The position numbers were made by a program, and so were the translations under genes. This document shows, piece after piece, positions 12,101-24,080 of a stretch of 64,000 nt of DNA; the stretch's first letter is position 1; every line of letters starts with the position of its first letter. The notes under the pieces were generated by a model. It worked only from the letters and a program-made list of their open reading frames with translations, had not been told where the DNA came from and did not search any database. Source of the stretch: Syngnathus acus (Eukaryota; Chordata; Actinopteri; Syngnathiformes; Syngnathidae); NCBI RefSeq assembly GCF_901709675.1, contig NC_051100.1:13312286-13376285 (forward strand). Reading direction: 5' to 3'.

Positions 12101-15100
12101 ATTCCCCGAATTTTTATTCAGCCTCTACGCCTTCACACGCAATTTCTACAGAAATGACAAATTCTAATTATTATTGTTAATCCTCCGTGACCCTCGTAAG
12201 GACGAGCCGCACCAGTAATGGATGGATGGATGGATTGTTAATCCTAACCCCAAGTACCTATCATAAATTGCCATTTAAATCAATTGTCGCAAGGGTCATG
12301 TCACTGTAATTGTTATTTAAAAACCCTACTGTATTCTTTTTTAATTAAGTAGTGCCCTGTATTACTATTTTGCTGACTATCCAAAATTCCAACTTTCTTA
12401 TGGCCCCTCACCCCTTCAAACTCAAATATGCATCCTATAAATCATTCGCAGTTGATGTGTAATTAAATTCTGTCGTTTTGATAAAGGTCAATTAAGTTTA
12501 GCAATTCAGCCTTCTGTTGCCCGAATCCAAATTTTCACCGGTCCAATTATAAAATTTCATTATTTCAATTAGATTCATCATGTCTTCGAAATGCTATGTT
12601 ACATATCGAAATTTATGATTCAAATGATTTAATTTCTATCGATCAATGTCAATGTCAATAAGCAGCCTTATTATTCCCTCTTTTATCAAAACTCCTCAGT
12701 TATGTCCGCCCCAGCACCCAAACACACTTCCATCCCTTTTGTCCCATACTCCACCAACTTTGTAATGCTTCAGCAGTCTTTATCAATGTGTCCAGTTTGA
12801 CTTCATGTGCCTCATGCAAGTCTTTAGCAGCCTCTCCTCTTAGATTCTCATGATGATGACTCAGGGCTGGATTGTCCGCCATTCAAATGCGTCCATCTTG
12901 TCTTTGTTCTTTCAGTCCATTTTCTTTTTGATCTGCAACTGTGTGTATTCCACCAACTGTATGGTTCTTGTCCTGTGAAGAGCTGTGCTTGCCCCCTTCA
13001 AGCATGATAATAATTCCCGTTGTTCTCCCAAAGGTCAAAGGTGTCTCATGACCAGGGACAGTCCTCTGTTGATTTTGAGACAGCCAGTGGAGTAAGAGGA
13101 CTCAGTTCAGGACTTGTGCCACACGCTAGGGCAGAACACACTGGGACACAAATTTCACCAAACTATCTTCGTGTTATCAGTCTTCCTGTGTAGTATTTGT
13201 TCCTTACACCCCAAATCTTCCTATTAACATTTTGTCTCCTATCAGTTGCGCACACTCATCATCTTACTATCAAGCCGCCTTTATCAAATGCTTTTTTTTC
13301 TTCTTCTGAGCAATCCATCCACCCTACGCATTAACACGGCTAAAATCCTTGTTCCAGTGTTTATCAGCCAATAAAGTTCCGAAATCCTTTGCATTAAACT
13401 GTAATGTAATTTAACAATCTACCAACATGGTTGTATATGCGGTGAATGTTATTGTTCAATCTATAGGTCATACAGCGCCTGTGTTCCAAATATGACACTC
13501 CTCCTTGATTTACCATCTCATATGTTATTGTTGTCAGCAGCGCTAAATGATAGTGCTTGAAAGTGAATGTCTTATCGCCCAATTTAAAACACATGCCACA
13601 TTTGAGCTAATATTTATTCATTTATTTATTTGCCATCCTCATGTTAGCTGGCATGTGTCAGAATTAAAATGTAATTTTGCTTTTAATTTTAAGTCTTTCA
13701 AAATTGCTATATCCTTACTGCACCAAGATAAACTGTTAAATATATCTTTAAAAACAAACAAAAACAATCTCTGCTCCTGCACAGACTCTTAAAAGTGGCA
13801 CCCAACTGCCAGCTTACAACTCAAACCTCCTCCTTCACTCTCACATTTTTTGATAAAACAGTCTATTTATCTAGACACTGTCACCACGTACGAAATAATG
13901 GTCCCTCAAAACATGTGACTAGAATTAGGACAATTATTAACCCCCCTCAATTGATCAATTATCTCCTCACTAAATTCCTAGCCTGTTAATCTATCTGCAT
14001 TTACAATGCAGGCGATAAGAGAATAACAAGGAACACCTGAACCCTAACCCAAGAACACAAGAAAAACATAACAATAAACAAAATAAACCCAAGTACTCCA
14101 AATATTTCCTCATTAAAATTTTAGCCTTTTTTGTGCAGAGCACCATTGATTTCTCATCATTGACCTAATTTTATCCTTAATTTAATCCCAATCACGAATG
14201 CCCCCTGCTTAATAATTTACTTGGTGTTCTTTTAATAAAGAGTGCCCTGTTGCAATGTCGTTTTTATTTGTTGTTGTTTTTTTTTTTTTTTTTTTAACTC
14301 TAAGTGATTCAAATCTTTGATTTATTCTTACATGTAACCACCTTGTATAGTCTAATGTCCTAATCGATCAATAATTCCTCCTAAATTTAACATCTGCAAT
14401 CACAATTTATGTAATTTGATCCAATTCAATAATGCCTGTTCTCTCTTACTCTCACATTTTTTATGAGGGTTGGGCACTCTGACTCCTCGTTGGACCAGTT
14501 TCTGCCCACAACCCTCAGATTATTCTATAATTTCTCATTTTTACATTTAACAATGCCAATCTGATAAACCATTGTCTAGCACACCATCTTCGTGCAACAT
14601 TTTAGCCCCATTCCATCCTTTATAACAAACTGATACACAAAGACAAACATAGATAACAGACGGGCCCACAACATAGACATAACAATCTTCCCAGTTGATG
14701 ACAAGGGGGGGGCAACCGAAGTGTGGAGAGCCTCGCCACCACCACGTCGCACAATGCAACCCCCCACCTCTGTCCAAAATATGCATTTGTGCCCACCTGA
14801 CCGTTTGGCCCAAACTTTAGAGCCGCACCCTTTTGAAAACAAAAATGGTTACAGTTTAACCCCACCACACAATGGGATACAACCTTCATGCTAATTATAT
14901 ATATATTCTTTATCAAATTATTTTTAAGCCATTTTTCTGACTCCAACTCACATGACAAATAAAAATCAACAATTTTATACAAATCAACTTATTGTTCTTC
15001 ATGAACCACAAATCATCACTTCCACCCCATGAACAGCACCACCACAACTAATCACTCACTTCTCCAGCTGCGTCGCTGTCCCATCTGACAGCCCAGCCTG

Positions 15101-15740
15101 CTTTCCACACAATATCATCATAGACACACTTCAACAATTATGTAGCGACCTGGTTAACCCAGTTACCCTTCGCCCTAGACAACAATTTAAGTCTCTAAGG
15201 TCGCACTATTGAGATCGCCAGGCATCCGTCCTGCTATATCAGCGATGCCTTTACCTTTTTTTTTTTTTTTTTTTTTTTCACGAGTCCCCGACTCGTATTG
15301 GTGGCCTGGCCGATCCAATCGACCCTGACCTTAGGCAACAGTACAAAGTCCCTAAGCGTCTACTATTGAGGCCACTCCGGTGCCTATATGCTAGCCATTG
15401 GCATCCCACAAGTTCCACGGTGTGAGTTTCCTTCGCTGATCAGACGAAGTCCTCACCACCTTTCTCCTTTTCTTTTCCACAAAACGTCACTTTTTCACCA
15501 GTTCCCATACAAGCATAAATGTAGTATATACATACAACCACAATTCCTGAACACAGAGCTAAAATTATTAATATTTAATTTTAATTTTACTCCGCTTTCA
15601 CTCCACAACATTGCTGAACTGGGAGATTTTTATAAAAAAAAGTTCCCCCTTACCTTTTGTGTTGATCGGACTGCAATATTGTTGAGCAAGAGCGGAGATG
15701 GAAGAATCCTTCCTGGAGCATGCACTTTCCCTTCTGAAGA
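9183..15740 (-). other. AT-rich interior of the LTR element, no intact ORF
   Basis: Low-GC sequence with poly-T tracts at about 11590-11610, 14277-14297 and 15257-15280 and a short ATGG run near 12220. The leader side (15140-15395) has two diverged copies of a ~120-bp segment on either side of a poly-T tract. Minus-strand frames at 12700-12882, 14547-14813 and 14620-14982 are the longest; I recognise no capsid, protease, reverse transcriptase, RNase H, integrase or envelope motif in them. One-base indel errors in the assembly could hide frames. Confidence 0.55.
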
Positions 15741-15761
15741 AATCACGTCGGATGGTCACCA
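15741..15761 (-). other. Primer-binding site, tRNA-Trp-like
   Basis: Minus-strand sequence TGGTGACC-AT-CCGACGTGATT lies two bases inside the 5' LTR. The complement of the vertebrate tRNA-Trp 3' end, as I know it, is TGGTGACCCCGACGTGATT, so the match is complete apart from a two-base insertion after position 8. This fixes the element's orientation and primer. Confidence 0.8.
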
Positions 15762-15763
15762 TT

Positions 15764-16708
15764 TGTTGGATTTTGGTCCACAATTTAGGGAGCGCTATCT
15801 GCGCCTCACGGCAAAAGCCATTGCCAATCACCTGTTATCCAATTCACTCACTGCGTGCTCGTTTAATTTCTTCAGATTTAGGAAAATGCAAAGACACTGA
15901 AGCAGAAATTAGACTTACACAGGTTGGTTGAGTTCAATCATAATTCTTGTTAAGAAAGCTCTGTTTTCAGGAAAGTACAATACAGCGCTGGGCCTTTCAA
16001 GAGCAGAAAGTCTCCATTCAGAAAAGGCAACGTTCAAGGTTCTTTGGTCAGCTTATATTCAGTTGGTGTGGGGCGCGTTTGATGGGTGATGAGTCGTTGG
16101 GGTGGGGCGAGTTCGCAGTAGAGTTTGATTCCATGGGAGTGGGTGCTGGTTATGGAAGATTCGGTGTGTGTGTCTTTCGGCCTTGGTGATCATCTTTGGC
16201 CGAGTCCTTGGCTGTCTCCTTCTGGCACCAGCTGGTTTTTTATCTCCGAGTGACCTTCCTGTAAACATTCTTCTCCATCCTTGCACATATGCTGTCGTAC
16301 CTCATTCTTTCACTTATCGAAAAGCTGGCGTCCCGCATTAGGCGACATATGACGTTTAGTCAAAACACAAGATATAATCAAGTACTGTACGGTCAAGACG
16401 ACTCTGGCCGTGTCCATGATTTAGAGAACAAACATCAGGCATGCATTACACAGTTCCTTAAGGGTCATTAAGCTATGTAAGCAACATATCAAAATACATT
16501 TATTTTGCAGTGCACAGAAATACATATTGAATCATAAAGTTGTAGCAACCTCTGTTATTATCTTGCATCAAAGAATGTCTAGTTATGTCTGCTTTATTGG
16601 TTGATTCCATGAATATACTTGTCTGCTTGTATACTTTATCCAAAGAGATGTGAGCGTATCTGGTATTGTGGCTAGGCGGGTTTTGTGTCTTTTGCCCCTA
16701 TTCCTTCA
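15764..16708 (-). repeat. LTR (5' LTR of the minus-strand element)
   Basis: 945 bp with TG...CA ends. It belongs to a shortened LTR subtype: relative to the solo copies at 18334 and 40895 it lacks roughly 200 bp between the 'aaacattcttctcc' and 'atcgaaaagctgg' landmarks. Confidence 0.88.
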
Positions 16709-16712
16709 CAAC

Positions 16713-18127
16713 TCAGTTGGCACCAGGAGGATAAAGAAAAAGGACAATTTGTTTTGAATCAGAATTATATCATGGTCATTTCCTTTCTCTCTAAGCGCAA
16801 GTTTGGGGAGAGGAACTGATTAAAATTGGGAATCTGATTACATTGATGCCTTGACATACAAGTTGTGTTCAACTTCAAGTTGATTGCAACACAAAATGTC
16901 TGCCCACCAAGTCGAGAGGGCCCCGTGGGTCCGAGTTATTTTCTGATTCCCGTTATCGTTATCGGCTCACTCTGCATGGCTGTCGCCATTTTTTTCCTGT
17001 GCCCATGTGAAGCAAACCTGACCCTATCTGACCTCACCTGTCCCGGCCTTCCCGCCTTTTTCTGATTAGTCCAATCGCCGCCCGACGCCGTTGCCCCCGA
17101 GGCGCTCGCCACTCGGTGCTTTCCGAGTGCCACATGAATCAAATGTCAGCAAGGCGACCCACCGCAACCTTTCGACTCGCTGGGGCGTGTGCGGCCCACC
17201 CGATTAAATCCGTCGAGGCGTGCAAAGGTGATGAGCGGCGATGCGGCCACGGCAGGAAGGAGATCAAGATCGTACTCGATGCTTGCCTCCATTGTAGAAG
17301 TCAAGCCATAGACAGACGTTACTCACAAAACATTCAGGAGACAGTAAACCCTCCGCATGTCGGTGGGTTAGCCTAATTCTTGGAACCTGTCCTTCCACGT
17401 GGAAAAGAATTGTGCCAAAGTGCTTGAATGTAGCTAGCACTAGGCTAACAAGCTGGCCCACCTAACAATGGTCAAGCTACCGATGGGATCCCAATGCTGA
17501 TGTGAGACCAATATTTCACTGAAAAACCCGAGCGTAGCTAATGCTATGCTAGCATGTTAGCCCATCGAGCTGGGAGCTTTCCGTCCCCATGATTTAACAC
17601 CAAGTGTTCAAACGCCACCATGTTGTCACATGGCGGCAGCGGTAAGCCATCCGCCTATTCACTCGCGTACCGGGCGGCCTCTGTCATCACTTAGACTGTA
17701 ATTAGCCTCATTTGCATACTTGCGTTTGTGTCTGTGTAGCAAACTGTTCGCAGGCAGACATTAGTCACACATGGTGGCCTGCGGCATCACTTAGTGCAAC
17801 ATTAGCACACCTAGCAGAGACACAAAGACACTCACGTAAACAAACACAAATAAGTGTTCTCTGACCACTTTGTCACAGTTAAACATAGAAGCTGACAGAG
17901 TAATGCTTCAGATATACAGGCTACATACCAGGCTATAGGATATATATATATATATGATATATATATATATCATATATATTATTATATATGATATAATTAT
18001 TATTGAATTATTTGTGCCACAAAGGGCGTAGGAAATGAGTGTTGGAACAGAAGAAAAACCAAAAACTTACCAATTCCACTAGGAGAACAGTTTTTTTCCC
18101 ACAGTGTCACATTCAAAGTGAGTTTGC
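16713..18127. other. Gene-free stretch
   Basis: No recognised exon. Includes an (AT)n microsatellite at 17938-18003 that is close to palindromic. Confidence 0.5.
17938..18003. repeat. (AT)n microsatellite
   Basis: TATA repeats interrupted by GATATA and TATTAT, able to fold on themselves. Confidence 0.85.
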
Positions 18128-18328
18128 TTGATCCGTCAAGCTGCCTTCGCTATTCCAAAGAAGGGAAATGTGGAACGGCCCTTTCGGACTGTTCATCAAT
18201 ATTATGACACTAGCTTTCCTTCGAAAAGCCAGCCGAAGAAGACAACAGTGAAGGAACTAAAATCACAGCTGTCTGGACGTCATCATGTTTTTTGGGCTGC
18301 TGCCTTCAAACGCAAAGGGAGCCACTGA
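18128..18328 (+). pseudogene. hAT transposase BED-zinc-finger fragment
   Basis: The frame includes KKGNVERPFRTVHQYYDTSF followed by VKELKSQLSGRHHVF. This matches the second half of the BED finger and following linker of hAT/GTF2IRD2/ZMYM-like transposase proteins, whose usual form is N-V-x-R-H-F-x-x-x-H...F-P...K-v-x-E-L-K. The first zinc-binding histidine is replaced by proline (ERPF rather than ERHF), and the cysteine pair upstream is not seen. The frame ends just before a solo LTR at 18334. It is a transposon relic rather than a host gene; family placement is by motif memory only. Confidence 0.5.
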
Positions 18329-18333
18329 GGTAC

Positions 18334-19505
18334 TGTTGGATTTGGTCCACAATTTAGGGAGCGCTATCTGCGCCTCACGGCAAAAGCCATTGCCAATCAC
18401 CTGTTATCCAATTCACTCACTGCGTGCTCGTTTAATTTCTTCAGATTTAGGAAAATGCAAAGACACTGAAGCAGAAATTAGACTTACACAGGTTGGTTGA
18501 GTTCAATCATAATTCTTGTTAAGAAAGCTCTGTTTTCAGGAAAGTACAATACAGCGCTGGGCCTTTCAAGAGCAGAAAGTCTCCATTCAGAAAAGGCAAC
18601 GTTCAAGGTTCTTTGGTCAGCTTATATTCAGTTGGTGTGGGGCGCGTTTGATGGGTGATGAGTCGTTGGGGTGGGGCGAGTTCGCAGTAGAGTTTGATTC
18701 CATGGGAGTGGGTGCTGGTTATGGACGATTCGGTGTGTGTGTGGGGGCTGCCGTCTTCCATCCTGTCTTTCGGCCTTGGGGATCATCTTTGGCCGAGTCC
18801 TTGGCTGTCTCCTTCTGGCACCAGCTGGTTTTATCTCCAAGTGACCTTCCTGTAAACATTCTGCTCCATTCCTACACTGTCGCACCTCATCCATTCGTCA
18901 TTCTTTCAATTTTGTCATTTTGTACGGAATTATGTGAGCTTTTGGCTGTCACATCATTAATCTATTACTGTTCCCTGACTATGCAAAGTTAGTTCTTTTG
19001 ATACTCCATGTCTTTGCTCACATCATTATATTCTTAGTTTAATCATACTTCCCACCATATCTATTCTTTGTTAGGCAAAACATTTCCCTCTGTGCAGAGC
19101 GTTCAGTAGTAATCGAAAAGCTGGCGTCTCACATTTAGGCGACATATGACGTTTAGTCAAAACACAAGATATACTCAAGTACTGAACGGTCAAGACGACT
19201 CTGGCCGTGTCCATGATTTAGAGAACAAACATCAGGCATGCATTACACAGTTCCTTAAGGGTCATTAAGCTATTTAAGCAACATATCAAAAGACATTTAT
19301 TTTGCAGTGCACAGAAATACATATTGAATCGTGAAGTTGTAGCAACCTCTGTTATTATCTTATATCAAAGAATGTCTAGTTATGTCTGCTTTATTGGTTG
19401 ACTCCATGAATATACTTGTCTGCTTATATACTTTATCCAAAGAGATGTGAGCGTATCTGTTATTGTGGCTAGGCGGGTTTCGTGTCTTTTGACCCTATTC
19501 CTTCA
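18334..19505 (-). mobile_element. Solo LTR of the same ERV-like family, long subtype
   Basis: 1172 bp, TG...CA, flanked by a perfect 4-bp duplication GTAC (18330-18333 and 19506-19509). It is highly similar to the LTRs at 7231 and 15764 but carries ~225 bp more, including a stretch around 18870-19110 that those copies lack. A single LTR with its own duplication indicates recombination between the two LTRs of a former full-length insertion. Confidence 0.88.
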
Positions 19506-19509
19506 GTAC

Positions 19510-20255
19510 TTTTCTATTTGGTGCAAGTCATCAGAGTAACATGAGTGCAACTGCAGTGTGCCGCTGAGGGTGGACACCGGTGCAAACCAAATGATTCATA
19601 CCCCAGGGCTATGAACCATTTCGGGCTTGACTCTATATTGTGTATATAAGGACTTGACATTCTGTATGTGCGCGTTACAAAAGCAAGGACGGTGTCAATC
19701 AAAAGTGAGCACTGCGATCTGACGCCAGAAGAGAGGGAACAAATGCGCATGCTTATTTTAGCAGAACGACTTTGCCGATCGCTAATCAGCTTTATTCCAC
19801 GGATGAGGAATCTCGGCAAGATTGATAGATGGCAGGAATGGCGCGGATCCCGGCGAGCGCTTTTTAATTGGCGAGTGCGTGAGCGGCGAGGACGCTCCGC
19901 TCCGCCGGGGAAATCCACGTGACAGATTTGTGTGAAGAAATGCAAAGCGGTGCTGAATATTCATAGGGGCAAATTGGCGACGACTCGCAAGATTGCCTCT
20001 CGGGGAGCTCGATTTCCACGCACGCCCATGCGAGATGGCCGGATTGGTCACAGATGGAGCCGCGATGTGAGCGGACAAAATTTGACAACAACGATGGCAA
20101 AATACAATACACACAATTTTATTGATGTAGCGCACGAGTACTCCAAGTACATGCGTCGTAATCGGAGTGAATCTCATCAGATTGTGAGTCTTTTTCCGCA
20201 TAAAGTGTAACGTACAGCACCTTTGGCGTCGGTGATGGCGTTGCACATTCCCAAC
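19510..20255. other. Unannotated stretch, moderately GC-rich
   Basis: No exon recognised. The middle (about 19660-20080) has higher GC than its surroundings and overlapping open frames on both strands without family resemblance. Confidence 0.4.
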
Positions 20256-20257
20256 TA

Positions 20258-21107
20258 CAGTGGAGCCTCGGTTTTCGACCACAATCCGTTCCAGAAGGCT
20301 GTTCGAAAAGTGAATCGTTCGAATTCCTAATCATGTTTTCCCATTACAAATAATGGGAAAAAAAATAATCCGTTCCAAGCAAAATAAAAAACAACTTTTT
20401 AAAGCATTTTTTCATTTGCATATTTTTGTCCGATCGCGCAACTGCAGCGCACCGACGAACGCGCAACCGTAGCGCGTCGCCGACCGCGCAACTGCACCGC
20501 GCTGGTCGCATTATTGTGACAGAGCCATAGCTGAAATTTAGAAAATACTTTTAAAGTCCTGATGTATTTAACCAAAATTTAAGTGGACATCAGTGCGCAG
20601 GGAGCTTAATTTTGTCCGATTGCGCAACTGCAGCGCACCGCTGAACGCGCAACCATAGCGAGCCGCTGACCGCGCAACTGCACCGCGCTGGTCGCATTAT
20701 TGTGACAGAGCGGTCGCTAAAATTTAGAAAATATTTTTGAAGTCCTAATGGACTTTCCAAAATTTAAGTGGATTTCAGTGCGCAGGGCGCTTAATTTGGT
20801 CCGATCGCGCAACCGCAGCGCGCCAGGCGCTCACTGTCGCATTGCTTTAGGAGCGTCTTTGTATTTTAGGATGGCTTTACTGCTCCCACTTGCTTCCTTT
20901 GGAGGCATGATTAGAGTTGATGCAATCTTCAGAGTAACGAGAACGTAATAACGAACAGAGTCAGTTGGCATGCAGGTCCTCTCGGCTCATCTCGCGAGGT
21001 TCGACAACCGAATTTCGTCCGACATCCGAAGCAAAAAAATCTCGAATTTTTTGTTCAAATACCGATTTGTTCGAGAACCGGGACGTTCGAAAACCGAGGC
21101 TCCACTG
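20258..21107. mobile_element. TIR element with TA duplication and internal ~186-bp tandem repeat
   Basis: The ends are inverted copies: left CAGTGGAGCCTCGGTTTTCG, right (minus strand) CAGTGGAGCCTCGGTTTTCG, both abutting TA (20256-20257 and 21108-21109). This fits a Tc1/mariner or pogo/Tigger-type non-autonomous element. Inside, a ~186-bp unit opening GTCCGATCGCGCAACTGCAG recurs near 20430, 20617 and 20800, the third copy partial; the unit contains a CG-rich part and a 'tttagaaaatacttttaaagtcc' class AT-rich part. No transposase frame. Confidence 0.85.
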
Positions 21108-21318
21108 TATTTGCATGAACACTTTCAATCATTTGACAACTGTTGTACTTTAACTAGCCAATGAAATATTTAAACACTTGAATGTGAGAGATCTTCTTCT
21201 CGTAAAATATTGTTTGTATAAAGACTTAGTCTCTGCTGAATTATAAATGAAAGAAGTCCAAGAAGAGACAACAAATCGACATGGAGCATGCGACTTTAAA
21301 TTAGAAGAGACATCATAG

Positions 21319-21363
21319 TGCGTGTGTGTGTGTGCGTGTGTGTGTGTGTGCGTGTGTGTGTAG

Positions 21364-21402
<39 letters not shown>

Positions 21403-21460
21403 TGCGTGTGTACGTGCGTGTACACGTGTGTGCACACGTGCGTGTACGCGTGTGTGTGTG
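21319..21460. repeat. (TG)n microsatellite
   Basis: Long TG run with CG and TACG interruptions, ~140 bp. The Cys-Val or His-Thr open frames across it are artefacts. Confidence 0.92.
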
Positions 21461-23029
21461 TTGTGTTTACAATTCGAAAGGTGAAGGAAAAAGTTCCAAG
21501 GTGTGTTAAATCATTCATTGCCAGCTGTTTTTAGAGCAGCTGATGTCATCTTGAGTTGTTTTTTGACAGATTTTTCAAGACCAACATCTTATTGTGCTCC
21601 ATGATTTCATATCAGTCAAATGGTACAATAGACTCGCTTTTTTCTTTATTGTTTTGATTAATTAATTATGTTGTTTTCTTATTATGAGTTTAGCCTTTTT
21701 ATCTATACTTTTTATTATATTATATATTTTATTATATATATTATATTTCATTATATATGATGCAATTATCCTGTTTTCCTTGATTGAAAAGGTAAGAAAG
21801 CAAACTGTGGTGGTTTTGGGGGCTGAAAAGGCTGAATGGCTTCCCTATTCATTTCAGTGGGCAAAATAGATTTGATATACAAGTAAATTTGCGCTTGGTC
21901 ACAAAACTAATTAAACCTGAAAAGGTAGCGCTCGCTGTACCGGAAGTCAATTTTCCCTAATATGCGACTGTAGCTTGCGGTTAAATATTCATCACGTGAT
22001 CAGAGGTCAATTCCTGTCCTCAGCGTTGGTCGACATCGCCGCCGCAGTTGTGGCAAGAGAGAGCCAGAGAACTAAAGAGCAACTTCCAGTCGGAACGGAG
22101 AGTTCGGGGAACGCAACAGGCATGACCTCGCCGTCCAGAACCTTCACCTGGTCTCCGCCAAGCGCTAAATATTTTCAGGAAGTGCTGAAGGCCGAGCGTG
22201 TCAAACTGAATGTGATCGGCCAAGCATGAAAATGATCCTCTGCCGCCACGTCCCCCCCCCACACACACACACACACTACTCGCCATTGTCACACACATTC
22301 AGAAATGTAAGCATCCTCCACAAAGCAGAAAGTTGCCTGCCAACATGCCTGCAAGATCTAAATAAAACCAAGACTTTAGACCTTCATGAATCATATCAGC
22401 CATCTGCTCACACGCACTCGACGTCCATTTAACATCAATGATCTCAAGTCATCGATGTCGGGAGCTCCGGTCTCACACTAATCCAACAAGGGAGCACAAT
22501 AATCTGGGTTTAATCCGCCATGTCGCATGCGTTGATTGCAATCATCAGGCAAAGTTTTCCTTCGTCGTGTTGGACGAGCGAGACTAACCAGATTAGACCA
22601 TTGTTTAATTAAAGTGTTAACACGCATTCCCGCCAACCTCATTTCCCCAAATTTTACATCCAGTGTGCACTTATCTGCCACTGTTGCCTCCGGCAGCTAG
22701 CTCGTTAGCGTGCGCAGAAGGAAGAAGTGGATGATGTTGATCCTGCATGTCCCATTAACGAAACAATTAAGATCTTGTCAGCAGAGTCAAAGTCATTCTG
22801 GGGTTAGGTTTACTTTTCGCTTCAAAGCGCTAACATGGCTAAGCTAATTGACTCAAACGATCTGAATGGGACTCCAATTACATCTGAAGCACGTAGCAAA
22901 GCATGGAGGCAAAGTTTGATGACTCTTGTCGACCTTCTGAGTTCTTTTGAAAATGTATCCGCCAGTGTCAGCAATCTGGTCAACATGCCTGAAAAGACAC
23001 AGGAAGGCTGCCATTTTGTTGGACTGGCT
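21461..23029. other. Gene-free stretch
   Basis: TATA-rich low complexity at 21700-21760. A plus-strand frame at 21975-22229 has no recognised domain. A short (AC)n lies at 22259-22276. Nothing else supported. Confidence 0.45.
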
Positions 23030-23210
23030 CATTTTGTCACGTGCCTGCATCACCGGCCACCCAGCTGCTCCTTTTCCTTGAAATCGATCATTCTCAGCCA
23101 TGCCCCCCAATAAAGTAAATCACCTGCACCTGTCCCTGCTCGTTATTTCAGCCCTACTTAAACCCCGTGATCCCAACCAGTTGTTGTCAGTTTGTCCCCG
23201 CATGCCACCC

Positions 23211-23286
23211 GTTTGCGCCCTGCGCCAGTTTGCCCTGCGCCAGTTTGCCCTGCGCCTGTTTGCCATGGGCCTGTTTGCCCTGCACT
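23211..23286. repeat. Short minisatellite in the gypsy LTR
   Basis: Five imperfect copies of a 15-bp unit, CAGTTTGCCCTGCGC and variants. Confidence 0.8.
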
Positions 23287-23404
23287 TTCTTCCAGTTGCC
23301 GACCTTGTTTCCGTCCAACTGACCGACCATGCTCGAACGCCGCCAGCCCCGACCGACTGCCTGTCCCCAACCCCGTCCTCGCCTCGCCCTCCAGTCAATC
23401 TCCC

Positions 23405-23833
23405 TGTTAGGGTAGTGCTCACTCTAACTTCTTTTGCAAGAACCACACTGGAGACAAGTTAGTCGTTTCAGACACCTGCAGGCGGAGAGTTCACTCGTCG
23501 CTGTGCTTACAGCGATGGTCGAATGAAGTCTGACTCAGGCCTCATCAGGTACATATTTATTGAGAAGAAACACAGTGGGGTTGAAAGTGGGGGTGTGGGA
23601 ACACAGGATGGGGTGAAGCCGCTCCCCTGCTGATCAAAGCATAGCAGGGGGCCTTTTACGACTTTGTGGAAACAAAGCAACTTTGATTGCTTCCTCTGCA
23701 GCTAGTCAATAGAGGTGAAAAGATCTTAGCACTTTGGTCTACTACTTTTGGTAAGACAGGACAAGCTAGGTAAATTATTACAGGTTACATTCCAACATAA
23801 TCATACGATGAAGATATTCTGCAAACCCTAACA
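23405..23833. mobile_element. Solo LTR nested in the gypsy 5' LTR
   Basis: 429 bp, starts TGTTAGGGT and ends ACCCTAACA, flanked by a perfect 5-bp duplication CTCCC (23400-23404 and 23834-23838). A 5-bp duplication with TG...CA ends fits a gypsy or related LTR family, different from the ERV-like family at 7.2-16.7 kb. Confidence 0.85.
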
Positions 23834-23922
23834 CTCCCAGTGCACCCGATCTCCACGTCCCTTTCCCCTAAGAACAATAACCAAACTGTGACGCACATGG
23901 TTGTCCTGTCTGCATCGTGACA

Positions 23923-24080
23923 GAACAAACTGACCAAAGATGCAACCAGCGCACAGCGCCTCTCTGCCTTGGGTCGACTGGTGCACACCGAGTGGGACGT
24001 CAGCCGGATCTCTAGGCAGATGGTTACACTGACCCAGCTTGTCCAGCTACAGCAACAGCAGCTCCAGCAGCAACATCAGT
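23923..24080 (+). pseudogene. gypsy gag, 5' part
   Basis: Frame after the LTR reads LTKDATSAQRLSALGRLVHTE... with a Gln-rich segment of LQQQQLQQQHQ at its end. It is cut by the LINE insertion at 24081 and resumes at 25865. Confidence 0.55.

Larger units (their letters stand above)
7231..16708 (-). mobile_element. LTR retroelement, ERV-like, minus orientation, tRNA-Trp-like primer site
   Basis: Two near-identical 945-bp direct repeats (7231-8175 and 15764-16708) bracket a 7.6-kb interior. The whole unit is flanked by the 4-bp duplication CAAC (7227-7230 and 16709-16712), and each repeat starts TG and ends CA. A 4-bp duplication fits class I endogenous retroviruses and some gypsy elements. Orientation is set by the primer site: on the minus strand, two bases after the right-hand LTR, lies TGGTGACC followed after two extra bases by CCGACGTGATT, which matches the complement of the tRNA-Trp 3' end. 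The 5' LTR is therefore the right one. A purine-rich stretch (AACAGAGGGTG) precedes the left, 3' LTR. The interior is AT-rich with poly-T tracts and shows no intact gag, pol or env; the longest minus-strand frames are about 120 codons and not recognisable. It may be non-autonomous (LARD-like) or badly decayed. A hAT element and tandem repeats sit in the interior. Confidence 0.85.
23035..23922 (+). repeat. 5' LTR of the gypsy element, split by a solo LTR
   Basis: LTR sequence is 23035-23404 and 23839-23922 (about 454 bp without the insert). It contains a minisatellite at 23211-23286 built on a ~15-bp unit related to CAGTTTGCCCTGCGC. Confidence 0.8.

Noticed and set aside
14547-14813. Minus-strand frame beginning MGQT, like the start of some retroviral Gag proteins, ~950 bp after the primer site
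   Set aside because: Only the first four residues fit; the rest has no matrix or capsid resemblance and the frame is short. Chance is the likelier explanation.
21150-21518. Long His/Thr and Cys/Val open frames
   Set aside because: Translations of a (TG)n/(CA)n microsatellite.
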